A stretch of 64,000 nucleotides of DNA from Gnetum montanum. Taxonomy: Eukaryota > Streptophyta > Gnetopsida > Gnetales > Gnetaceae. Under the pieces are notes generated by a model. It was given only the letters and a program-made list of their open reading frames with translations. It searched no databases and was not told the DNA's origin. Of the stretch, positions 24,702-34,565 are shown piece by piece. How positions within the stretch are numbered: position 1 is the first letter of the stretch; each line of letters starts with the position of its first letter. Where the stretch lies: contig MNCI01008033.1 of the NCBI GenBank assembly GCA_015680685.1, forward strand, positions 126,001 through 190,000. Reading direction: 5' to 3'. The translations under genes and the position numbers were made by a program.

Positions 24702-25478
24702 CATAGGAGATCCCCCCAAGCCAAATTCTAGGCAACGAAGGATTTCCTCTTCCAAGACACTAGCCTAATCGATCTCACCAAGGCCTAGGTCAATGTCTGT
24801 CAAGGCCTTTCCCTTGTCAACAGCTGACCAGGTAGGACGTTTCAGAGGAAATTCACCCATAGACACTTCCCCAGAGGCAGTCGTAATCACCCTGGTAAGC
24901 AACTCCATCTCGACAGTTGTGTTTTGGGCAAAAGTATCGAAGGCAGAACGCAAACCCAAACCCTCCACAAACATTTCTAGTTGCCGCTTTTCAACAGACA
25001 CTTCTTTTAATGACTTCTTGTAGTGATGTTTGTGATTCTTTTCATCTTGACCCCACTTGCGAACCTTGGAAGTGAAGGCTTTCCAATCTTGACATTTGAG
25101 GTTCAGAAGATCAATTTGGGCTTTACGCTCTGCCATTCTCCGAGTCAGTGATGCATGACGATTTAGTAGATTCCAATATCTCATATACGTAACCTCGGAT
25201 GTTCGCCAAGAACGATCACCACTTAGTTTGGCAGCAGCGAACTCGTATCGAGCCTTAAGATCGTCACGTTCAACCGAAAACTCGAAGACTTATTTTTCTT
25301 TTGCCTGGATCTGTAGCCACAACTGCTCAACAGAACGCCTACAAGTCCATAGTGACTTGGCATTGTGTACTAGGCCTTCCGCCACCTTATCATAAACAGG
25401 CCTTGGCACCTGCTCAACCTTTGGGGATAGCAAAGGTAAACTCTTTATACTGATGCTCTCAGAGGGATCCCACCTCAA
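24702..25478 (-). pseudogene. Antisense gene exon 7: charged helical region
   Basis: 259 codons rich in Lys, Glu, Arg and Leu. SVEQLWLQIQAKEK and the block around 25180-24960 (TRRMAERKAQIDLL; KKSLKEVSVEKRQLEMF) look like long alpha-helix or coiled coil. Two stops are present (TAA near 25293 and TAG near 24766). The exon ends at a clear donor ATG|GTAAGC and joins in phase to the last exon, which encodes a Gly/Asp/Pro-rich tail. Confidence 0.55.
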
Positions 25479-26186
25479 CTTGGCACCTATGCATACAAAA
25501 AGATCAAATGTTAAGACAACAGAAACAAGGTGTGACGCTCTAAAATGACAAACCATTTAAAAACAGCATACCTATTTCGGGTGGACCTCCTGAATTCGTT
25601 CAGCAACTTCTTCTACGATTCCAGCCACAAAATCCATTTTACTTGGCATTTCTGTCCAAGTAAATGGCTCATGGGTGCGGGATGAACTAACCTCTGCAGT
25701 CCTCTCAGGGGGAACCATCTTCGTGGGTATGTCTAAGCGCACCGTCCTGGTCTTGCTGCCTTCGTCTAGAAGAAATGAAAACATGAAAATAAAAGACCAT
25801 AGAAATGACAACTAACGAAGCAATATAGAGTAAGATAAAAAGAAAACATACTGTGTTCCTTGTCACCTTTTGGGGGATCCCCTAAATCCATATTTCCCTT
25901 GAGAAAGTTGCTGAACACTTGATTGATACCACCCTGATCATCCAACGGCTCAATTTCTGTGGTGTTTTCCTTTAATTCCTCCGTTCCTCCTCCCTGATCC
26001 TTGTCCACGTTTTCCTCTTCATTATTCCGCTCCGTGTTGGTCTCCTCCTCCTCAGTAATGGTTTCTAGCGCCTACTTCCTCACTTCTCAAATCAAGCCAA
26101 AGACATCAATGACATGTAAGCGATTGAAGAAAGAATTATGAACAAGACGAAAACGATGAAACAATAAGCTAGCGAAGTCTACATAC

Positions 26187-27227
26187 CAGGAATCTTGAAT
26201 CTTATGCACTTTACTTGTGACTCCCTCACATTAGAAGCTTCCTCGGTTGCGCATTCGTGTTTCTTCAGCTTCGATTTGGCCTGGCCCATAGTTTCTTTGA
26301 TAACCCGCTTAGCTCTTCTTGCAGTGAGGGGCACATCATCTGGCTCTAACCCTAGACTATCCCGAGTATGAATTGAGGTACCCGACGATCCCTCAGTCGT
26401 AATAGTCATAGACTCGTCGATGCCCTCTGGCGCATCCTGGGACTTGGCTGTGTCGTATAAGTGATTGATCCACGGGCGGGATAGTTGACCCCGATCCCGT
26501 AGAACAAACTTGTTGTCCGCGCGGACTATCAGAAATTCGGCGAAGCGACGAAGGTAACTGGTGAAGAAGGCAAACGTGAAGTGGGATTGTGCCTCGACAT
26601 TCGAGCATAATCGCACTATCTCCTTGTGTATGCCTGACAACAAAAATTCAGCCCAGTTATAGCGCACGCCAGTTTCCATGATAGTTCACATAACGCGCAT
26701 AGCCTCAACCCCAAGGCTCCGCACCTGAGAAATGGTTTTGGGAAATACTCGCACCCTAAACAGGGGATACAGTTCATTTACCTCCTCAACCTTTGCCTTC
26801 CCCTGCATCGGGAATCCCTTAGCACCCTTAGCCAGGCCCAACCAGTCCGCTAACTCGTGCACCGTATGGAGCTCTTTATGAGCTTTGTCTAAAACTACAC
26901 TTATGCCATCTGCCGGTACCCCAAATAAGTCTAAAAAGAATTCTGGTGGCAGATAGAAAACTACCTTAACACCCTTAATCCGGGAGCTGTAGTAGGAGAT
27001 AGACTCATTAAAAGAATTCACGATCCCAATCAATTCCCCTATTGATACATCAGGACTTGGGGTCATGAAGAGCTCCATAAGGCCGGCATTGTTCAAGCAG
27101 CGAACAATAGATGGCTGAGCATGGTTGCGCAACCATTTTTGAGCCTTAGTCACCTCCCCGAACTTTATTGACAGTGTTGTCTCAGTTCGCCCGATTGTGA
27201 TAGGATCCCCGCCAGGAGGTGCATCAA
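26187..27227 (-). pseudogene. Antisense gene exon 4: plant-transposon-protein-like region
   Basis: A 347-codon exon with one TGA stop (about 26693). The text has WLRNHAQPSIVRCLNNAGL, a segment ending in IKGVKVVFYLPPEFF, then LDLFGVPADG, which follows the V-x-G-x-x-V-x-F-x-P-x-x-I-x-x-h-x-G-h-P pattern of plant-transposon ORF proteins. A second helical block (NWAEFLLSGIHKEI ... FTFAFFTSYLRRFAEFL) follows, and a basic Lys/Arg-rich end near 26300-26230 could be a nuclear-localisation-like patch. Both flanking junctions are canonical (TTTGCAG acceptor, GGTATG donor). Confidence 0.5.
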
Positions 27228-27657
27228 CTGCAAACGCAATGTAAGATTGTCATATCAGTATAACTCTCGGCAGTTAAAATGCATTAGCACATCCAAAAGA
27301 CATTTTCATTTACCTCCTGTAGTAGACTTGGATGTACTGCCTGAACCAGAGTCACGAGGGAAAACTGGCCCCTGGTCCAACCAATCTTTATCCATCCATC
27401 CACGAGCTTGGCACATTGCCAATGCTCTAGAGAATCGTTGGTGAAAATAGACGATATCCCCCTTCATTAGACCTAATACAGCTTTACGAAGGGTGGGACC
27501 CACCATAAATGCCTCTAGAGTGGTACGAGTTAAGGAAAACCCATCATCCTCGACACATATTCTGTCTGCATTAACTTTAGGCCTACAAATGAATGAATGT
27601 CAAAGCTGAGACACATGCCAAACGGCGAAAAGAAGCAATAGACTTGAATGGTCCTAC

Positions 27658-28107
27658 CTGCCCACCCGATACACTGTGCCAGGAGGGTTCTGGAACAATG
27701 TGTGCGCACGTGCGACTAGAAATAAGGTGTTGTCGAGGTAGTCCTGCCCTCGTGGTAATCGGGCCCACACGCGTGCTAACGGGTGTGTGGACCTGGGCCC
27801 GTGGGAAGAACTGTCCTCATTCGTAAGCTGCCCCTCGTCGATGTCTTCCATGAAGACAACGACACCCTCCGCGACTCCCGGCAACATTACCTCAAGTATG
27901 CTTCGTGCCACCAGTTCATTTAGGTGTGACCAGATAACTACCTCAAAATTGTCCAGTATGAAGGACAGGAATTCAGGCACACCTTCTCTGAGCCAAACCC
28001 CGTTGTGGTCCACGGTTAGGTCCGGGGTAGGCTCATCCGCCTCTATGGGGCCAAATCATGTTAGCACCCCAACAAGCTCAACCACGAGTAGAAAAGGCTT
28101 GGTGTCC
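27658..28107 (-). pseudogene. Antisense gene exon 2: FCP1/NIF-like HAD phosphatase domain, catalytically dead
   Basis: 150 codons that follow the FCP1/NIF HAD fold in order. KPFLLVVELVGVLT occupies the motif I strand (normally hDxDGTL). LREGVPEFLSFILDNFEVVIWS is split as VPEFLSFILDNFEV and VIWS, matching the RPG-hxxFL...FEVhVWS region that carries the motif II Ser. PLARVWARL matches the PLxxLxxLW region. YLDNTLFLV then LFQNPPGT match NTLLVDDSPxxxxxNPPNT. Both motif I Asp residues and the motif IV Asp pair are replaced (VELVG; LVARAH), so phosphatase activity is not expected. A TGA stop lies at 28056-28058. The similarity is by eye; a profile search would settle it. Confidence 0.6.
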
Positions 28108-28209
28108 CTACAAACAACCAGAGTACCAACATAAAATCAGCCATGCATCAAAACAATGCAAAAAATAAAGGTTCACATCGTAGACTGACACTTAGAAAAA
28201 TTTTCTAAC

Positions 28210-28800
28210 TGTTAACGCTCGGCGTATATGCTGCTAAACCTAGCGTAGACGTTGCCAAAATCTGTGTACGCCTGGCGTATACGCTGTCAAAATCTATTCA
28301 CGCCCAGTGTACATGTTGCCTGACCCAGCGTATACACTGACAATTAACTATTTACGCTGCCGCCCGAACCTCATACGCTCAGTGTATACACTGAAGAAAC
28401 CCTCAACGTATACACCACGGAAGTGATCAATCTAAATAGTCTACGCCAAACACTGAACAAACGGTTTACGCCAGAAACATGAAAAACAAGTCTACGCTGT
28501 AAAAACAACTGTGCACACTCAGCGTACACGCTGAACAAACCCTCAGTGTATACACCGTCACAGCGTAGATAGAACTTACGTTGACAAAACAGAAAACTTA
28601 CGCTGACAAAACTTCGCGCATAGAAAACTTATTACACCATGGTTTACGCTGATACAAGCATGCAAGAAAAGTGTTTACGCTATCCACCGATAAAACCGAT
28701 TACGCTATGATAGTCTACGCTAACCCGACCTTACGCTACGAATTTACACTCGGCGTATACGTCGATGTCTCTACGCTAAACTTTACAATCGGCGTATAGA
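28210..28800. repeat. GCGTATACGC-type array in antisense intron 1
   Basis: Dense short variants such as CTGGCGTATACGC, CAGCGTATACACTG and CGGCGTATACG lie inside the 767 bp first intron of the antisense gene. The same motif fills the element's LTR arrays. Confidence 0.8.
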
Positions 28801-29004
28801 CTGTCTATGCCATAAAACATACACTAGCAAAACAAAAAATAATAATAATTAACAGAGGCAGGATCAGAGCCTACCTGTGCGATGATCCAGGCCATGATGG
28901 AATCCTTGGTCGGGCAGGCATTGAAGCATGGCTTCGCTCTCCTCTGCGAAGGTCAAGTCAGGACTCTTCCTCCCCTGCCCTTCCACCTCCTTGCCTTTGC
29001 CCAT

Positions 29005-29255
29005 CTCGACATCTACGATGGGATTGACAGCTTACGTTGAGGGTTAAAACTCTACACCTACGCTCGACCTTCTATGCTCGGTGTCTACGCTGGGGTTTGA
29101 TCGTTGGCGTTTACGCTGGGGTTTGATCAATCGGCGTCTACGCTGGGGTTTGGGTTTACGCTTACGCTAGGTTTCATAGTTCACGCTTACGCTTGCTCAG
29201 CCACTTACGCTCAGAATGTAATGTAACAAATGAAGCTTCCCCCCCCCCCCCCTCC
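29005..29255 (-). promoter_or_regulatory. Probable 5' UTR of the antisense gene
   Basis: Between the TATA box and the exon 1 ATG. It contains further GCGTCTACGCTGGGG-type motifs (29050-29200) and a run of 14 C residues (29239-29252). Confidence 0.45.
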
Positions 29256-29263
29256 TTTTTATA
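29256..29263 (-). promoter_or_regulatory. TATA box of the antisense gene
   Basis: On the - strand the sequence is GCGCTATAAAAAGGAGG. It lies 252 bp upstream of the exon 1 ATG and would place the start of transcription near 29230. Confidence 0.55.
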
Positions 29264-29310
29264 GCGCTTCGCTGACGCTAACGCTGCCGCTTACGCCGCC
29301 ATCTCCTAGT

Positions 29311-29375
29311 TTGCTACTTTTTGCCTTTTTACTCATTTTTCGCCAAAAATTCGCTCAAAAATAATGAAAAAACAG
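29311..29375 (+). other. Possible sense-strand 3' splice site before RT
   Basis: A pyrimidine-rich stretch (TTTTTGCCTTTTTACTC) is followed by AAAAAACAG. In Ogre elements an intron separates PR and RT, and this would be a suitable acceptor. A donor candidate CTGGTAAGT is at 23686-23694. This is inference only. Confidence 0.3.
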
Positions 29376-29424
29376 AAATTACTACATCCCGGTTCCCTTG
29401 TGAACCCCATTCCAGGCGTTTACG

Positions 29425-29588
29425 CTGAACATTCCAGCTTAAACTGCCATTACGGCCGGGTACGGCCTTAAACTGCCACATACAAACCCATTACGGCCCG
29501 GCAAGGCCTTAAACTGCCACCCGCGGGTTACATTCAGCCCGGTAAGGCTTTAAACTGTCGTTACGGCCTGGTACGGCCTTAAACTACC
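29425..29588 (+). repeat. TTACGGCC...CCTTAAACTGCCA tandem repeats
   Basis: About five imperfect units of roughly 30-40 bp centred on GGCCTTAAACTGCCA. A related copy (ATGGCCTTAAACTACG) lies at 24211-24226, on the other side of the antisense gene. Confidence 0.8.
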
Positions 29589-30961
29589 ATGCGTCCTGGT
29601 GTGACGATAATCCACCATCGTGCATGTACACATAATTTAAAATTACCAAAGAACATAGAGCGATATCCATTAGCTCATTCAGCTCTCTGTTTATTGGCAG
29701 GAGCAAGCCTGATGGATTACCAGCACTTAACCGAACCATTAATTATCGATGGACCATATGGAAAAATTGCAAGGGACATCAACATAAACCTCATCCAAAG
29801 TTCATCAATGGATGACGTAGTCATAGCCTCAACACAGCAAACAATAGACAACTACAGGGGTATGACAACATCCCTCGACATATAAGCCGAAAATATCACC
29901 GAAGACCCATTGACCGAAACCCCCATAACCATGCCCGATGGGGAAATTAAAATACTAAAATTAAGCACATTACTACAACTGCACCTAGCCAAAAACATCG
30001 AAGATGTGCTTAGGGAAAATATGAAAGCATTCGCTTGGTCTTATATGGACATGCCCGGACTAGATCCCTAAATTGTCCAGCACAACATTATCCTTGACCC
30101 AAAATTAAGACCAGTAAAACAAAGGCACAAAAGGTTAAACCTGAAGTGGCATTAGCAGTTCATAATGAGATCACCAAACTTTATCAGGCTGGTTTCATCT
30201 GGGCTGTTGATTACGCCGAGTGGGTATCCAACATGGTCATTGTCCCGAAGAATAACGGAAGCATTCGCTTGTGCATTGAATTCTGGGATTTAAATGTTGC
30301 AACCATAAAAGATGATTTTCCTCTGCCCAGCATAGATCAACTTGTTGACTTGACTGCCATACATGCCTTATTATCTTTTATGGATGGCTTCTCGGGATAC
30401 AATCAAATACGCATCAACCTGGAGCATCAACTCCGGACGACCTTTATGACACCATGGGGAACCTTTTGTTACACAATGATGCCCTTTGGTCTCAAGAACG
30501 CTGGGGCCACGTATCAAAGAGTGATGACATTTATCTTTAGCGATTACATGTTACACTCACTCAATGACTACATGGATGACATTGTGGTTAAGTCAAAAAC
30601 AGCAGAACAACATGTACAAGATCTCGACTTAGTACTAAAACATTGTTTAAAATACGAATTGAGACTCAACCCAAAAAAATGTGTCTTCGACATCAAGACA
30701 GGAAAAATTCTTGGATTCATAGCTTTAGAAGCAGGGATACGAGTATACCCCGATAAGGTTAAGGCCATAACAAACCTAAAACCACCCAGCAACCTTACCG
30801 AACTTCGAGGTCGACAAGGTAGATTACAATTTATCAGGCGTTTCATAGAAAAGCTAACAGACAAAATAAAACCTATGAATCACCTGTTGTGCAAGAACGT
30901 CCATTTTGAATGGACTCTGCAGTGTCAAGAAGCATTCGATAACATTAAAATGGCACTTGCC
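29589..30961 (+). pseudogene. Element T reverse transcriptase
   Basis: A linker with NIEDVLRENMKAFAWSY and LDPKLRPVKQR leads into RT. A frameshift near 30135 separates the linker from the RT frame (30146-30961), which is open for 272 codons. The palm blocks are clear: LCIEFWDLN, FMDGFSGYNQIRI, TPWGTFCYTMMPFGLKNAG and the catalytic YMDDIVVKSK near 30570. The N of RDLN-type blocks and both catalytic Asp are present. It is the best-preserved enzyme of the element. Confidence 0.85.
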
Positions 30962-32013
30962 TGATTACCCACAGTTTATCCACCTCAAAACGATAAACCG
31001 TTTTACATCTATCTTGCCGCTTCGGATTCGTCAATCGTGTCTATGCTTTGCCAGAAACGAGATGACGGAACCGAAGTCCTTGTATATTACTTAAGCCATG
31101 CATTAGTTGCCCACGAGAAAAAGTACAACAACGTGGAGAGATCATGTTTAGCTTTGGTCTTTTCTTTAAGAAAATGACGACATTACCTCTTCCGTAACCA
31201 AGTTAACATAATTTGCAAGGATAATGTACTAAGGGCTATAACAGGAAACATTTACGAAACGAGTCGAATAGCCCGCTAGAAAGCCATGATAGCTGAATTT
31301 GACCTGCACTACATAGCGCAATCATCAGTTAAGGGTCAAGCCATAGCAAGTCAAATGGCCACATCACCAACGCACGATCAAGCGACAATAGAGCCAGAAT
31401 TCCCGGATGAGAATATAAGCACAATAAACATAGTGCCCAATGACTACAATGCCATTCTAAACTTTGGTGGAGCATCCACCTCTCGAGAGGGAAGTGCAGC
31501 TGCTGTCATCACCTATCCCTCCGGAGAGATCCGACCCTTTTCTTATCGCTTCAACTTTCATTGTACAAACAACATAGCAGAGTACGAAGGTCTCCTTAGA
31601 GGTCTCGCAGTAGCATTAGTTTCAGATATCACACGGCTTGTGGTTAGAGGAGACTCACAACTGGTCTTAAACCAAATCACAGATGTCTACACATGTAAAG
31701 CCCAACATTTACAACCATACTGCGACTTGGCGAAACATTTAATAAGGCGATTTGAAAACATCGATGTGCAACACGTTTCCAGGAATGACAATACCATCGC
31801 AGATGCACTAGCCACCTTAGCATTAAACATATCACCTGACATGTTCCACACGTTGCCAAGCTCCATAACCAGTTATGCCGAACCAATAACCGATACTCTT
31901 GACACGTTGCCGATCGCATCTGTTAGTACGATACGTGTGGTAGAATGGTATGATGACATAAAAGAATACCTTCTACGCGGCGAAACACCACGACATCTAA
32001 CAAATGCACAATA
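30962..32013 (+). pseudogene. Element T dual RNase H region
   Basis: The Ty3-type RNase H follows RT (FYIYLAASDSSI near 31000 and KKYNNVERSCLALVF near 31120) and has stops near 31174 and 31276. A second, archaeal-type RNase H is open from 31286 to 32014. Its acidic positions are NFGGAS near 31460 (normally FDGAS, so the first Asp is lost), NNIAEYEGLL near 31570, RGDSQLV near 31649 and NTIADALA near 31790. A second RNase H after the first is the hallmark of Tat-lineage elements. Confidence 0.85.
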
Positions 32014-33176
32014 GGATGCAATACGAAAACATTCTAAGTAGTATACCTTAGTAGGGGACACGTTATGTCGTAGATCTTACGAAGGCATATTGCTAACATG
32101 TGTTGATAGTACCGATGCCCAAACCATTGTCGAACAAGTACACGATGAACTATGCGGAGGACACATAGCACCAAAAGCCATGGCAACAAAGATAAGATTC
32201 TTAGGCTACTATTGGCCACACATAGAATACGACTGTCTCTCCAAAGTCAAAACATATAGTGCTTGTCAAAAACATAGCAATCTAATACATGTTCCACCAA
32301 GCAACGGCGCAAATCACGTGGCCCTTTCAAAAGTGGGGGTTGGACCTCATTGGCCCAATAACCCTCTCGTCTTCTACAGGGCATAGTTTCATCATAACTG
32401 CAATAGAATACTTCACGAAGTGGGTAGAAGCTACTCCCTTTCGAAAAAATACATCTAAACATGTATGCAATTTCATGCTCGAAAAAATTGTAACCCGCTT
32501 TGGCATTCCCATGACAATCATTATTGACAACGGGCCACAATTTAGCAGTGTCGAGACCAAAACCTTTTGTGAAAGTCTAGGGATCAAACACTCATTTTCA
32601 TCCCCCTACTATCCTCAAAGCAATGGGCAAGCAGAGGCGACAAATAAAACGATTATTACAATACTCAAAAAGATGCTCACCCAAAGCAAGCGAAGGTGGC
32701 ACGAACAATTGATGTACGCATTGTGGGAATACTGTACTACACATCGAACTTCAACAGGTAAAACACCATATAGTCTTATTTACGGTTCAGAAGCTGTGTT
32801 ACCTTTGGAATTACAGGTATCATCTTTAAGGATAACACTTTCTGAACTCCTCGATGATGGGCAAAACAATGATCTGCGCATCATTGACCTCGACTCGGTG
32901 GAGGAAGAATGCATACGCACCCTCGATCAAATCGAATGGTATCAAAAACAACAATGGCAATGACATCGACATGACATCAACAAGCACCCTATCAAAGAAG
33001 GTGACCTTGTGCTTAAAGCTATTCGGGAACACCCGAACAAATTCTCAGCCAACTGGGAAGGGCCTTACTTGGTCACTAAAGCATTTGACAATGGAGCATT
33101 CAAGCTAGCTGATATGGAAGGAAACAAGCTTGCCAATCCAACCAATCACTTGTTCCTGAAACCGTTCTACATTTGA
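32014..33176 (+). pseudogene. Element T integrase
   Basis: The zinc-binding HHCC part is near 32130-32280 (VHDELCGGHIAPKA; YSACQKH). A frameshift near 32300 leads to the core frame. Catalytic residues appear in LDLIGPI near 32341, IIDNGPQF near 32521 and QSNGQAEATNK near 32620 (D, D, E all present). The C-terminal part GPYLVTKAFDNGAFKLAD near 33060-33115 ends at TGA 33174-33176. One stop lies at about 32961. Confidence 0.85.
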
Positions 33177-34552
33177 GTACTGGCTCAGGTACGTGCAAGT
33201 CCTGGGGTCACGACTTTAAACTAATACCACAGAACAGTCCTGGATCATGACTTAAAACTAGTACCATAGCTCATCCTGGAATCATGACAATAAACTAATA
33301 CCAGACAATTTCCACAACGATGATAAACTAGCACCCATCCGACAAGACAGTAAACTGCCACAGTCACACTCGCTAGAGTCCGCTAAGACTATAAACTAGT
33401 TTGCCTCTTTATGGTCCGCTAAGACTAAAAACTGGCAACATAACGTCTGCCACGCTGCTAAACGGGCAATGTCCAATGGGTTATGACATAAAACTAACCC
33501 ATGATAGTTCGCTAAGACTATAAACTGGCAAGTTCATCTCCAGTTCCACAACTTGCAGCCACATTCAGTCATCAGAATCACTGCATCACCTGCCATCAGA
33601 CAATCTCACCAACGTCGCTACCGCTCATATACAGTGCCTGAAATCACCTCCAATGTCTTTGTAACTGTGTAAGTCTAAGCTCGCTTATTCACTCATGGTT
33701 TTCTTGTTTCCTTGGAGTTATGTTTGCAAGATGACACCCAGAGGTTGTCGCACAAGAACGCATTTCATCATAAGCAGCAAGATGGGACAATGTTCACAGC
33801 ACACATGGCCAAACTAAATCAAACCATTCACTAGTACATCCCCATCTCCCGACACACTCTATCAGTCACACCTTTGATACACCCAGTACGTCCAAAACTT
33901 TGAGCACGCTGTTGCATACTGTAATACTTTGAAGCAGTCGCAACACACAACATAACACTTGCACATGAGTACAAAATCAAAGCAAAATTTTCTTCCCAAA
34001 AAAAATGCAAGACCCTTGGAACTTCCCATACAAGCCCCAGGCAGGAAGGCAGTTGTCTTGGAACTAAGTACTCATGTCAAAAACAATCGAAAAACATCCA
34101 ATTACATAGCTTTGTCTCTCCGCCAACAGGCTTCCCCTAAAAACTAAATAAGGGCCCTATTCCTCCAAAGAATGTAACACATCCTCCCATGGATTTGGCC
34201 TTGCCAGCAAGTTCTCTTGAACATTACCCAAGAGTCTTGTTTTGCCAAAGGATGCACATTACATGTCTGGATTCCAAGTCTGCTAAATAATGGCTCTTGA
34301 CAAGAATCAGCATGACACACACACCAGAGAATCCCCTTTTCATCAAGCACAATCCCTTGAGCAGTTACTAGTCCCCCATAATCCCCATTCTCCTACCAGC
34401 TACAAAATTCCATTATCCCAATCCCATGTACTACTGAACACGGTGCAATGATGTCTAGTCAAGTGGCAATGGTCAAAGTCTCTATCAAGCTGCTTGTGGT
34501 GTTTTGTACTTCTTCGTCGACGCTTCTCGGGTCAATTCCTCCAAACGTCAAC
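33177..34552 (+). other. Element T 3' spacer
   Basis: Non-coding. The first 350 bp contain spaced TTTAAACTAATACC and CTAAGACTATAAACT motifs, echoing the TTAAACT repeats around the antisense gene. No gene is supportable in the rest. Confidence 0.6.
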
Positions 34553-34561
34553 AAAGAGGGG
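34553..34561 (+). other. Polypurine tract of element T
   Basis: AAAGAGGGG four bases before the 3' LTR. Confidence 0.7.
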
Positions 34562-34565
34562 TCAA

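Larger units (their letters stand above)
24502..29004 (-). pseudogene. Antisense spliced gene inside element T (HAD-like domain plus transposon-protein-like domain)
   Basis: Eight exons on the - strand: 29004-28875, 28107-27658, 27582-27314, 27227-26187, 26085-25852, 25765-25572, 25478-24702 and 24603-24502. All introns are GT-AG; the shortest, 27583-27657, is 75 bp. From exon 2 to exon 8 all six junctions keep the frame, total about 1065 codons. Exon 1 (MGKGKEVEGQGRKSPD) joins out of phase by one base, so an indel or a different splice is likely. The acceptor of exon 7 could also be at 25486. Exon 2 resembles FCP1/NIF-type HAD phosphatases, exon 4 resembles plant-transposon ORF proteins, and exons 5-8 are charged and helical with an acidic Gly/Pro-rich end. 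Six in-frame stops (exons 2, 4, 5, 6 and two in 7) fit CGA, CAG or CAA decay. Extra antisense ORFs are known in plant Tat elements, usually elsewhere in the element. Confidence 0.75.

Noticed and set aside
27787-28134. 115-codon + strand ORF with Ser/Thr-rich text
   Set aside because: Shadow of antisense exon 2, whose HAD-like frame is far better supported.
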